DNA of 64,000 bases from Palsa-504 sp963839095 (GTDB lineage: Bacteria; Actinomycetota; Actinomycetes; Streptosporangiales; Streptosporangiaceae): assembly GCA_963839095.1 (NCBI GenBank), contig CAWIUF010000068.1, positions 248,001 through 312,000 of the forward strand, in the 5' to 3' direction. This document shows, one piece after another, positions 16,863 through 24,739 of the stretch (position 1 is the first letter of the stretch; the number at the start of each line of letters is the position of its first letter). The notes beneath the pieces were generated by a model. The model was given only the letters and a program-made list of their open reading frames with translations. It was not told where the DNA came from and made no database searches. Both the position numbers and the translations under genes were made by a program.

Positions 16863-17519
16863 TTAGCTGCCGGCCGCCTCCTCCCGTTCCGCCTGGGCGA
16901 GCGCCTGGATGTCGTCCGGGAGCTCCCCGGTGTCGTGGAAGCGCTGCCAGTCCTCGAGCCCGGGGAAGGTGCCGTCGGTGAACTCCGTCAGCACCTCCCG
17001 CACCCATTCGGTCTCGGCCCGGCGCAGCGCCAGCTGGTACTCGGATTCGATCAGGAAGAGCCGGGGCAGGCTGCCCTCCAGCGCTTCCAGCATGGTCTCG
17101 TGCTGGGCGGTGGCTTGCTCGAGTGCCTCCAGCCGCTGCTTGAGCAGGCCGGTCAGCTCGCGCGGGGACAGCACGGCGCAATCGGCCAGGGCCGCCTCGA
17201 ACTTGGTGTACTCCCGCTCGGGCTCGGCGATCAGCTCGCGCAGCCAGTCCGTCAGCTCGGCGCGTCCCGCGTCGGTGATCCGGTAGGTGGTCCGCTCCGG
17301 CTGCCTGCCCTCGCGGGCGACTTCCACCGTCTCGATGAAGCCGTGCTTCTCCAGGTTCTGCACGACGGTGTAGAGCGAGCCCCAGTTGATCTTCATCGAC
17401 TGGTCCTTGCCCCGGTGCCGCAGGGTCGCGGCCATCTCGTACGGGTACATGGGCCGCTCGGTCAGGAGCGTGAGCAGCGACAGCGCGAGCAGGTTGCTGA
17501 TCTTGCGCCGCTTGCCCAT
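16863..17519 (-). CDS. PadR family transcriptional regulator
   Basis: A winged-helix repressor of about 218 residues. The start MGKRRKISNLLALSLLTLL (ATG 17519; GTG 17528 also possible) leads into the PadR DNA-binding domain with MYPYEMAATLRHRG, INWGSLYTVVQNLEKHGFI and RTTYRITDAGRAEL. The C-terminal part is a long helical domain of the Vir family type, used for dimerisation. PadR proteins usually repress exporters and are released by ligand. Here the DrrAB-like exporter lies directly downstream on the same strand. Inverted repeats upstream of this gene could be its binding sites. Confidence 0.88.
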   Translation of the reverse strand: MGKRRKISNLLALSLLTLLTERPMYPYEMAATLRHRGKDQSMKINWGSLYTVVQNLEKHGFIETVEVAREGRQPERTTYRITDAGRAELTDWLRELIAEPEREYTKFEAALADCAVLSPRELTGLLKQRLEALEQATAQHETMLEALEGSLPRLFLIESEYQLALRRAETEWVREVLTEFTDGTFPGLEDWQRFHDTGELPDDIQALAQAEREEAAGS

Positions 17520-17566
17520 CGCATCCACCGCCTTGCGTGCCAGCCTTCGTGTCAGTCTCGTGTGCC

Positions 17567-17612
17567 AGTCCTCGTGCGCGAGGACTCGTAGTGAAGTACT
17601 CGTAGACGAGTA
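17567..17612. promoter_or_regulatory. Two inverted repeats upstream of padR (candidate operators)
   Basis: AGTCCTCG-TGCG-CGAGGACT (17567-17586) has perfect 8-bp arms. TACTCGT-AG-ACGAGTA (17597-17612) has perfect 7-bp arms. The half-site ACTCGTAG also occurs at 17584-17591, bridging the two. They lie 48-93 bp before the padR start, where autoregulatory sites of PadR proteins are often found. Confidence 0.55.
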
Positions 17613-17890
17613 TAGGCATAAGATGACGCTGCCCGCAATCGGTTAGATCACGATCTATCGACCGAACGAGGCGGCGGCAGCCGGCCATCGAGTCCTCGCG
17701 GGCCCGCTGTGACTGAGAGGGCTGATCGTTGGCACCGTGCGGCGAGGGCCAGCTCAGATGCGCTCGGTGTGCCCCAAGGTACGCAAGAACGTACTCTGGG
17801 GCACACCGAGTCCGCTGGGCCGGTGAGCGTGAGAGGGCTCCGGTGACGGTAGGTGGACCCGTGACGGTAGGGGCGCGGGTTGGGGCGGGG
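17613..17890. other. Intergenic region between padR and the phosphofructokinase gene
   Basis: No credible gene is seen in this stretch. It contains the palindrome TAGATC-AC-GATCTA at 17644-17657 and a long hairpin element at 17763-17810 described separately. The rest is GC-rich without clear structure. Confidence 0.6.
17763..17810. repeat. Long hairpin element, copy A
   Basis: Fourteen bases at 17763-17776 (CTCGGTGTGCCCCA) pair perfectly with 17797-17810, and an inner 5-bp stem (GTACG/CGTAC) closes a small loop. It lies 80 bp past the stop of the phosphofructokinase gene, on that gene's downstream side. A related element with the same inner GGTACGCA and outer GGGGCACACCGA sequences lies at 50000-50039. 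Confidence 0.65.
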
Positions 17891-18934
17891 TTAGCCGAAG
17901 AAGACTTCGGCTTCGGCGTAGCGCTGGGGCGGGACCAGCTTGAGCTGGCTGGTGGCCTCGGCCAGGGGGACGCGGACGATGTCGGTGCCGCGCAGGGCCA
18001 CCATGACGCCGAACGCCTCGTCGTGCACGGCCTGGACCGCGTGGACGCCGAAGCGGGTGGCTAGCACCCGGTCGAAGGCCGTCGGGGTGCCGCCGCGCTG
18101 GATGTGGCCGAGCACTGTGCAGCGGGCCTCCTTGCCGGTCCGCTTCTCGATCTCGTCGGCCAGCAGCTGCCCGACGCCGCCCAGCCGGACATGGCCGAAC
18201 GAGTCGAGCTGCTCGCCCGTGGTGGCGAGGTCCTCGCTCACCGGGTGCGCGCCCTCGGCGACGACCACGATGGGCGCGAACCGGGTCTGGAACCGGTGCT
18301 GCACGTAGGCGCAGACCCGCTCGATGTCGAACGGCCGCTCCGGGATCAGGATCACGTTCGCGCCGCCGGCCAGGCCCGCGTGCAGCGCGATCCAGCCCGC
18401 GTGCCGGCCCATGACCTCGACGATCAGCGCCCGGTGGTGGCTCTCGGCCGTGGTGTGCAGCCGGTCGATCGCCTCCATGGCGATGTTCACCGCGGTGTCG
18501 AAGCCGAAGGTGTAGTCGGTGGCGCCGAGGTCGTTGTCGATCGTCTTCGGCACGCCGACCACCGGGACGCCCTGCTCGCCGAGCTTGGTGGCCACGCCCA
18601 GGGTGTCCTCGCCGCCGATCGCGATCAGCGCGTCGACCCCAAGGCCGGCCAGGTTGTCCTTGATCCGCTCGACGCCGTTGCGGCCTCCGCCGCCGCCCGC
18701 GTTCTTCAGCGGGTTGGTGCGGGACGAGCCCAGGATCGTGCCGCCGCGCGGCAGGATCCCGCGCACCGCCTGGATATCCAGGGGCATCGTGTCGCCTTCG
18801 AGCGGCCCGCGCCACCCGTCGCGGAACCCGACGAATTCAAGGCCGTACTCCTGCACGCCCTTGCGGACGACGGCGCGGATAACTGCGTTCAGTCCGGGGC
18901 AGTCGCCGCCACCGGTAAGGACTCCCACTCGCAT
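17891..18934 (-). CDS. 6-phosphofructokinase, probably pyrophosphate-dependent
   Basis: Phosphorylates fructose 6-phosphate in glycolysis. The 347 residues are complete, with GGGDCPGLNAVIR, the donor-site motif IGGEDTLG, PKTIDNDLGATDYTFGFDTA, MGRHAGWIALHAG and GHIQRGGTPTAFDR. In E. coli numbering residue 104 is Asp (in GGED) and residue 124 is Lys (in PKTIDND). ATP-dependent enzymes have Gly at 104, while Asp104 with Lys124 marks pyrophosphate-dependent enzymes such as that of Amycolatopsis methanolica. So the donor is probably PPi and the reaction reversible; this is inference from residues, not shown here. Confidence 0.9.
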   Translation of the reverse strand: MRVGVLTGGGDCPGLNAVIRAVVRKGVQEYGLEFVGFRDGWRGPLEGDTMPLDIQAVRGILPRGGTILGSSRTNPLKNAGGGGGRNGVERIKDNLAGLGVDALIAIGGEDTLGVATKLGEQGVPVVGVPKTIDNDLGATDYTFGFDTAVNIAMEAIDRLHTTAESHHRALIVEVMGRHAGWIALHAGLAGGANVILIPERPFDIERVCAYVQHRFQTRFAPIVVVAEGAHPVSEDLATTGEQLDSFGHVRLGGVGQLLADEIEKRTGKEARCTVLGHIQRGGTPTAFDRVLATRFGVHAVQAVHDEAFGVMVALRGTDIVRVPLAEATSQLKLVPPQRYAEAEVFFG

Positions 18935-18996
18935 GGCCCTTACCTTAGTGGGCGAGAGGGCAGCGTGGATGCATGCGGCCCGAGCTCAGGAAAAAC

Positions 18997-19755
18997 TCAG
19001 GCGCCAGGCGGTGTCGCAGGCCCGGCAACATCACCCAAATCGCTCTTTTCCTGGCCGTCTCGCTTGCTGGCCGCGGCCAGCTCGGCCTTGGCGCGCTGGG
19101 CGTCGACGTCGACGTACTCCTGGCCGGAGAGCTTCGCGATCGCCTGCATGATCTCGTCCGTGATCGCCCGCAGCAGCTTGGCGTCCGCCTCCTGGCCGTG
19201 GTAGCGGGAGAAGTCCAGCGGCTCGCCGAACCGCACGCCGGGCCGGACCCGCAGGTCCGGCCAGAGCTTGCCCGGCGGCTGGAGGCGGAAGGTCTCCATC
19301 ATGGCGCACGGGACGACCGGGGCGCCGGACTCGACGGCCAGCCGGGCCACCCCCGTCTTGCCCCGGTACAGGCGGCCGTCCGGGCTCCGGGTGCCTTCCG
19401 GGTAGATGCCGAGCACCTTCCCGGCCGCCAGGACCTGCAGGCTGGTCCTGATGGCCTGCTCACTGGCCGGGCCGCCGGCCCGGTCCAGGGGGATCACGCC
19501 GACGCCGGTGAAGAACGCCCGGCTGACCAGCCCTTTCAGCCCGCGCCCGGTGAAGTACTCGGACTTGCCCAGGAAGATCACCTTGCGCGACAGCGGCCAC
19601 GGCCCGAAGAAGTGGTCGGAGAACGACAGGTGGTTGCTCGCGAGGATGACGGGCCCATGCCGGGGCACGTTCTTGACCCCCCACGCGCGGGTCCGGAACA
19701 GGATCCGCAGCGTTATCCCGAGCGTGTATTTCGTCAGCCAGTAGCCCACGGTCAC
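18997..19755 (-). CDS. plsC: 1-acyl-sn-glycerol-3-phosphate acyltransferase (PlsC family)
   Basis: Transfers an acyl chain to lysophosphatidate or a related acceptor at the membrane in phospholipid synthesis. The family motifs are present: NHLSFSD (catalytic HX4D), GKSEYF, a GVIPLDR region, YPEGTRSPDG and the VPCAMM block. I favour GTG 19755 (VTVGYWLTKYTLG). A longer frame reaches 19821 but would overlap the divergent esterase start. The C-terminal tail of about 40 residues is hydrophilic and Ala/Lys-rich. M. tuberculosis has a PlsC-like gene (Rv2182c) in the same block. Confidence 0.85.
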   Translation of the reverse strand: MTVGYWLTKYTLGITLRILFRTRAWGVKNVPRHGPVILASNHLSFSDHFFGPWPLSRKVIFLGKSEYFTGRGLKGLVSRAFFTGVGVIPLDRAGGPASEQAIRTSLQVLAAGKVLGIYPEGTRSPDGRLYRGKTGVARLAVESGAPVVPCAMMETFRLQPPGKLWPDLRVRPGVRFGEPLDFSRYHGQEADAKLLRAITDEIMQAIAKLSGQEYVDVDAQRAKAELAAASKRDGQEKSDLGDVAGPATPPGA

Positions 19756-19819
19756 ATCGTCGCATGTCCGGGGGCCCGGCGGGATGCGTGGCGAGGCACG
19801 GGCATGCGACGATTCGGTC

Positions 19820-20569
19820 ATGTCATCAGTGCTTCCCGGCGCGGAACCCTACGAGCACGCAGGCGGCCCGGTCGGCGTGCTGCTGTGCCACGGCTTCACC
19901 GGCAGCCCGCAGACGCTGCGGCCCTGGGCGGACTACCTGGCCGGCCAGAACCTGACGGTCAGCCTCCCCCGGCTGCCCGGGCACGGCACCAGCTGGCGGG
20001 ACATGGCCCGGACGGGAAGCGGCGACTGGCTGGCGGAGGTGGACGCCGCGTTCGGGAAGCTGGCGGGCCAGTGCGAGCAGGTCTTCGTCTTCGGCCTGTC
20101 CATGGGCGGCTGCCTGGCGCTGCGGCTGGCGGAGACGCGCGGCAGCGCGGTCCGCGGCCTGGTCCTGGTCAACCCGTCGCTAGCCCCGGACACCAGGCTG
20201 TTCGTGCTCGCCCCGGTGCTCAAGCACGTGGTGCGGACGCTGCCGGGCATCGCCAGCGATATCGCCAAGCCCGGCGCGAGCGAGGTCGGCTACGACCGGG
20301 TGCCGGTGCGGGCCGCGGCCACGCTGCCGAAACTGTGGAGCGAGACGACCCGGCACCTCGGCGAGGTCACCCAGCCGGTCCTCGTCTATCACAGCACCAC
20401 CGACCACGTCGTCGGTCCCGCGAGCATGCGCGTCCTGCTCGCCGGGGTACCCAGCGGCCAGGTGACCGTCCGCGACTGTCCCGATAGCTACCACGTGGCG
20501 ACGCTCGACAACGACGCCCCGGCCATCTTCGAGGGCAGCCTGAAGTTCATCCAGGATCACTCCGGATAG
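19820..20569 (+). CDS. Alpha/beta hydrolase (carboxylesterase / monoacylglycerol-lipase type)
   Basis: A 249-residue serine hydrolase similar to Est30-type carboxylesterases. LLCHGFTGSPQTLRP provides the oxyanion-hole region, FGLSMGGCLALRL the nucleophile elbow with Ser near residue 92, and the acid and base are probably Asp in STTDHVVGP and His in DSYHVATLDND. ATG 19820 gives the usual length. An upstream in-frame ATG at 19784 is unlikely because it overlaps the divergent acyltransferase promoter. The neighbouring PlsC gene suggests a lipid-related substrate, but this is only context. Confidence 0.87.
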   Translation: MSSVLPGAEPYEHAGGPVGVLLCHGFTGSPQTLRPWADYLAGQNLTVSLPRLPGHGTSWRDMARTGSGDWLAEVDAAFGKLAGQCEQVFVFGLSMGGCLALRLAETRGSAVRGLVLVNPSLAPDTRLFVLAPVLKHVVRTLPGIASDIAKPGASEVGYDRVPVRAAATLPKLWSETTRHLGEVTQPVLVYHSTTDHVVGPASMRVLLAGVPSGQVTVRDCPDSYHVATLDNDAPAIFEGSLKFIQDHSG

Positions 20570-20676
20570 TCTCAGCGATACTTCCCGTCATCGCGACCGG
20601 GTCGTGACGGCAGGCGACATCACACTTACGTAGCGGCAGTCTCGTATGGTCGACGGGATGTTTCGGAGCTACTAAC

Positions 20677-21081
20677 GTGGATGACGTGGAACCTCCGGCG
20701 CCATCACCCGAGATGGTTAACGCCTCACGCAGGCACCTGACCGAGCGCTATGCCTCGGGTGTCGACCTGCTGCTCTGGGAGACCGAAAAGCGCCTGGTAC
20801 CCAAGCTGGACGCGATCAAGGCGGTGACCGCGGCCGCCGCCTCGGGGCGAGCCGAGGGGCTGGACATGGGAGCCGCCCTCGTCCTGGTGCAGGCGGCCCG
20901 GCTGGGCCTGGACCGGCTCGAGTGCGAGCTGTTCGACGCCGCGCAGGCCATGGGCATGGGGCCGGAGGCGATCGCCGCGGTGCTCGACCTGCCGGATGGC
21001 GCGGCCGCGGAGAAACGGCATCGCTGGCTCGGGACCCGGCGGGCCCTGCCGTACGGCGATCTTGATACGCCTTCGGCTTAA
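20677..21081 (+). CDS. Conserved hypothetical protein, helical
   Basis: A 134-residue protein from GTG 20677 that I do not recognise with confidence. It appears entirely helical and soluble, with WETEKRLVPKLDAIKAVTAAA and a later ALVLVQAARLGLDRLECELFDAAQ. The C-terminal third (MGPEAIAAVLDLPDGAAAEKRH) could be a helix-turn-helix-like segment, as it resembles the end of small actinobacterial regulators. No operon neighbour lies close enough to suggest a role. Confidence 0.55.
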   Translation: MDDVEPPAPSPEMVNASRRHLTERYASGVDLLLWETEKRLVPKLDAIKAVTAAAASGRAEGLDMGAALVLVQAARLGLDRLECELFDAAQAMGMGPEAIAAVLDLPDGAAAEKRHRWLGTRRALPYGDLDTPSA

Positions 21082-21156
21082 TCCTGCTGGCATCGGCGAA
21101 TAAGCACCCGTACTCCTGAGATTTACCCTCCCGGCATTGCACCATCGGCGGCTATC

Positions 21157-22171
21157 GTGGGAGCAGGCTTCGATTCGGACATCGGTGGGGACGTGCCGGA
21201 CTGGGATAACACGGAGAGCAGGGAGAGCGACGAGGACGCGGCATGGCGCGATCTGGTCGCTCGGTTCGAGGAACCCCTGACTACGACCGGCCCGGCCCCC
21301 TGGCCGGAGCGCGAGAACGTCTCTGCCCCGCCGCCTCCCCGTGGTACTGGAGCGGCTCCCGGGGGCAGGGGAAGGCACGAGGCAGGAAGGCCGCAAGGGC
21401 CTGACGGGGCACGTGGTACTAACGGGCCGCGTGGTGAGGGTCCGCGCGATACCGAAGGACTGCACGGTCCCGAGGGACCCCGCGCCCCCGGCGGCCATCG
21501 CCGTACCGACGGGCGCCGCGCTGCTGACGGGCGAGGTACCGACGGACGCGGGACCGGCGGCCGTCGCGGTGTCGACGGGTTCCGTGCTCCCGACGGGCCG
21601 AAGGACGCCGGGAGCGCGCCCCGGACGGCCGGGCCGGGCAGCCCGGGCGGCCCCCCGGGAGCGCCCGGGACCCGCGAAGGGCGCGGGATCCCCGGAGCCG
21701 CGGGCGAGCCGCCGGGGGAAACGCGAGGCGTCGAAGGGCTGCGCGGGTTCGACGACGAAGGTGCCCGGCAGGCGTTCGGCGCGGACCGGCGGCCGGCGGC
21801 GCACGAACCGGACGTGATCGCGGCCGCCCGGCGGGAGCGCCGGGGTGCCGCGCACGGGACGCGAGCGCGGCGTATCCGGGCGCGCAAGGTCCCGCCGCAG
21901 GCCCGTACCGGAAGACGACGAGGGACATTTCGTCCCGCCCGCGCCGCCGCCGCTGCCCAAGCTGGACTCGATGGCCAAGGGGGCGTGGGCGGCGCTGTTC
22001 GGCGGGCCGGCCTACCTGGTCGTGGCCACCGCGGCGGGCTGGTCGGTGCCGGGCATCGCGGCGTTCTTCGCGGTGGCCGCGTTCGTCACCGGGTTCGCCA
22101 TACTCGTGCTGCGTATGAACGAGCCAGGGCCGGGTGGTCCGGACGACGGCGACGACGGCGCCGTTGTCTGA
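21157..22171 (+). CDS. Membrane protein with collagen-like low-complexity region (frame-shifted)
   Basis: GTG 21157 opens an acidic N-terminus (DIGGDVPDWDNTESRESDED, AAWRDLVARFEEPL). This is followed by about 180 residues rich in Gly, Pro, Arg and Asp in short repeats of 3 and 5 residues. The conserved end is in another frame: PEDDEGHFVPPAPPPLPKLD, then two membrane helices (WAALFGGPAYLVVATAAGW, IAAFFAVAAFVTGFAILVL) and an acidic tail to 22171. The acidic start and PPPLP plus two-helix end occur together in known actinobacterial proteins of unknown function, so I join them. The frame changes somewhere in 21780-21900. The 3' end overlaps the convergent glucokinase gene. Confidence 0.6.
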
Positions 22172-23126
22172 AGATCGCCGTACTGCTCGCCCGGGCGAGG
22201 TCGGCGGCGCCGACGATCCCGGCGTCCTCGCCTAGCTCCGCGACCTTGATCTCGGCCAGCGGCCGGTGCCCGCGGCCGGTCAGCGCGCGCTCGTAGGCGG
22301 CCCGGGCCGGGTCGAGCAGCAGCTCGCCCGCCTCGGAGACCCCGCCGCCGATCACGAAGCAGGCCGGGTCGAGGATCGCGGCCAGGTCGGCTAGGCCCTG
22401 GCCGAGCCAGCTGCCGATGGTCTGGAAACAGCGCAGGGCGGCCGGGTCCCCCTCGGTCGCGGCCCGGGTGATCACCGGGCCCGAGATGCCCTCGGGCGTC
22501 CCGTCGCCCAGCTGCAGCAGCCGGATGGCGGCGCTCGGCGTGCGCCAGGCGAGCTCGCGGGCCTCGGCGACCAGGGCGTTGCCGCTGCAGTACTGCTCCC
22601 AGCAGCCCCGGTTGCCGCACCCGCACAGCCGCCCGTCGGGGACCACCCGGATGTGCCCGGGCTCGCCGGCGATCCCCCACCGGCCGCGGTAGAGCTCGCC
22701 GCCGATGAGGATGGCCGCGCCGATACCGGTACCCAGGGCCACCAGCATCGCGTCGCGGTACCCGCGGGCGGCCCCGAACCGGGCTTCGGCCCAGGCGGAG
22801 GCGTTGGCGTCGTTCTCGACCACGACCTCGCGGCCGAGACGCTCCTCCACCCGCTGCTTGAGCGGCTCGTCGCGCCAGGCGAGGTTGGGTGCGAACAGCA
22901 TGGTGGCCCGGGCGCTGTCGACGAACCCGGCCGCGCCCAGCCCGATAGCCGCGACCCGGTGGCTGGCCGCGAGCTCGGTCACCGCGTCGGCGATCGCCTG
23001 CTCGGTACGCGCCGGGCTGGCCGCCGGGGTCGATCTCTTCAGCTTGGCGATGATCCGGCCGTCTTCGTCGACAACCCCCGCCGCGACTTTCGTGCCACCG
23101 ACATCAACGCCGATGGCGAGCGTCAC
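22086..23126 (-). CDS. glk: ROK family glucokinase
   Basis: Phosphorylates glucose with ATP at the entry to glycolysis. ATG 23126 opens with the phosphate loop IGVDVGGTKVAAGVVD. The glucose-binding VENDANASAWAE, the ROK signature region LGTGIGAAILIGGELYRG, the E-x-G-H motif EPGHIRV and the zinc cysteines CGCGNRGCWE are all present. The natural end is expected near GIVGAADLAR (about 22180). The frame runs on for about 30 Arg-rich residues over the convergent gene, so the stop may be displaced by an indel. It overlaps the next upstream gene by 4 bp (ATGA). Confidence 0.92.
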   Translation of the reverse strand: MTLAIGVDVGGTKVAAGVVDEDGRIIAKLKRSTPAASPARTEQAIADAVTELAASHRVAAIGLGAAGFVDSARATMLFAPNLAWRDEPLKQRVEERLGREVVVENDANASAWAEARFGAARGYRDAMLVALGTGIGAAILIGGELYRGRWGIAGEPGHIRVVPDGRLCGCGNRGCWEQYCSGNALVAEARELAWRTPSAAIRLLQLGDGTPEGISGPVITRAATEGDPAALRCFQTIGSWLGQGLADLAAILDPACFVIGGGVSEAGELLLDPARAAYERALTGRGHRPLAEIKVAELGEDAGIVGAADLARASSTAIFRQRRRRRRRPDHPALARSYAARVWRTR

Positions 23127-23824
23127 TGGCCGGTTTCCCCGCGGTCAGGAGCGCTGGGCCCGGGGCGCGGAGGACCAGGCCGTTCGGCTGATCTGCTCTT
23201 GTTTTGCTCTTGGGTTTTCAGGGCCTGCTCGAAGGCCGAGAACGCGCCCTCGACCACCCCGGCCAGGGCCCCGCCCGCGTCCGCCAGCCGCGCGCTGAGG
23301 CCAGCGCTGCCACCCGTCCGGGCAGCACGGGCCGCCTGGCAGATCGGGCACCACTGGCACTCCGGCGATTCGGTGGGAGGCGGCTCGTTGGTGGCCGTGT
23401 TCCACACGTCGCGGTTGTCCTTGCGCTCGGCCCCGATGGTCCGCTTGACCTGGTCGGCGACCTGGTTCGCCATGCTGCGGGCGCCAGCCTTCATCATCCA
23501 GCGCTGGAAGTCCGCGACGGGGTCGCTGCCCCGGGACGAGCCGCGGCTGCCGGCCTGGCCGCGGCCGCCGTTGTAGCCGTTGGTCCTGGCCTGGCCGTTA
23601 CCCGGCGGCCGGTCGTTGGCTCGCGGGCCGCCGCCCGGCGTGGGACTATCCCACGAGTCGGTCGCGCTGCCCCACGGGTCGCGGCTTCGCGGACCGTTGT
23701 CCTCGTTATCCCGCGGGCTGCTGTCCTGCGGGCTACTGCTGTGTGACGGGCTGCCGCCGGGCTGCGGCGTGCTGCCTTGCGGCTCGCCGTCACCTGGCTG
23801 GCTATCGTCTCGGGATTCCGACAC
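23123..23824 (-). CDS. Glucokinase-linked hypothetical protein with CxxC motif
   Basis: A 233-residue protein whose stop overlaps the glucokinase start (ATGA), so the two are co-expressed. The first 100 residues are disordered, rich in Ser, Pro, Gly and Asp, with short five-residue repeats such as SSPQD SSPRD. The conserved part is the second half: an amphipathic VADQVKRTI region, then ECQWCPICQAAR with two CxxC-like pairs, and a helical end. Proteins with this cysteine motif next to ROK glucokinase occur in other actinomycetes; the role is unknown, and zinc binding is inferred. Confidence 0.65.
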   Translation of the reverse strand: MSESRDDSQPGDGEPQGSTPQPGGSPSHSSSPQDSSPRDNEDNGPRSRDPWGSATDSWDSPTPGGGPRANDRPPGNGQARTNGYNGGRGQAGSRGSSRGSDPVADFQRWMMKAGARSMANQVADQVKRTIGAERKDNRDVWNTATNEPPPTESPECQWCPICQAARAARTGGSAGLSARLADAGGALAGVVEGAFSAFEQALKTQEQNKSRSAERPGPPRPGPSAPDRGETGQ

Positions 23825-23851
23825 CTGACGCCTCCTACCACGATCGTACCG

Positions 23852-24619
23852 CTACCACTGCAGGACAAATGGCGCTCCGGTCGCCCGGAAGTGTCCTACG
23901 TTCAGGCATTCCGTGGCTCCGACCCGCGTGCGACGGGCCAGCGGCTGGTGCACGTGCCCGAAGATGGAGTACCTCGGCTGCGTCGCCTTAATCACCTCGA
24001 GCAGCGCCACGCTGCCCTTCTCCATCCGCCGGGCCACGGTGTCGTAGAGGAGCTCGGGGATCGCGGGCGGGATGTGCGTGCACAGCACGTCGACCTGGCC
24101 GACCGCTTCGAGCTTGGCCCGGAACTCCTCCTCGCTGATCTCGTTCGGCGTGCGGTAGACGGATTTCAGGCCGCTGCCGACGAACCCGAACGTCCATCCG
24201 CCCAGCTCGGCCGTGCCGCCGTCCAGGACGTGGTGACCGGGCTTGGTGAACCGCTGCCACATGGCGGGCACGTCGACGTTGCCGTAGGTCAGGTAGGCCG
24301 GCTCGGGCAGGGCCCCGAACAGCTCGGAGTACTGGCGGGTCATCGCGGCCTCGAACAGGGCGGCCCGGCTCTCCGGGCGCGACGCGAACAGGCCCATCGA
24401 GAACTCCCGGGCCTCGTCGAACTTCTTCTCGGTGCGCAGCCGGACGTACTCCCCCGCCGCCTCCACGCCGAACAGGTCCGCGAAGATGCCCTGGCCGTGA
24501 TCGGCGTAGTCGAGGAACAGGAGCAGGTCGCCCAGGCAGATCAGCGCGTCGGCACCGTCGGCCGCGCGGGCCAGCGCATCCGCGCGGCCGTGTACGTCGC
24601 TCACCACGTGGACTCGCAT
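23852..24619 (-). CDS. Metallophosphoesterase
   Basis: A 255-residue calcineurin-like phosphoesterase. The di-metal site motifs are all seen in order: VVSDVHG (residues 4-10), CLGDLLLF, TYGNVDVPA, LCTHIPPAIPE and FGHVHQPLARR. Substrate classes range from nucleotides to phosphoproteins and cannot be chosen from sequence. The gene is intact and stands between the glucokinase pair and the divergent acyl-CoA ligase. It starts at ATG 24619. Confidence 0.88.
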   Translation of the reverse strand: MRVHVVSDVHGRADALARAADGADALICLGDLLLFLDYADHGQGIFADLFGVEAAGEYVRLRTEKKFDEAREFSMGLFASRPESRAALFEAAMTRQYSELFGALPEPAYLTYGNVDVPAMWQRFTKPGHHVLDGGTAELGGWTFGFVGSGLKSVYRTPNEISEEEFRAKLEAVGQVDVLCTHIPPAIPELLYDTVARRMEKGSVALLEVIKATQPRYSIFGHVHQPLARRTRVGATECLNVGHFRATGAPFVLQW

Positions 24620-24739
24620 AGCACCACGGTAAGCCGGCCGGGCCGGATGATCGTCACCGGGAACTGGCCGGCGTGGGCTCTAAGCTTGTACTGCTTACTG
24701 CCTTACTGCCTGATAGCACTGCCTCACTGGAGGAATGCC

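Noticed and set aside
21123..21887. Ser/Pro/Arg-rich minus-strand open frame opposite the collagen-like gene
   Set aside because: Repeats of a multiple of three keep the reverse strand open; no conserved feature or ribosome-binding site is seen.
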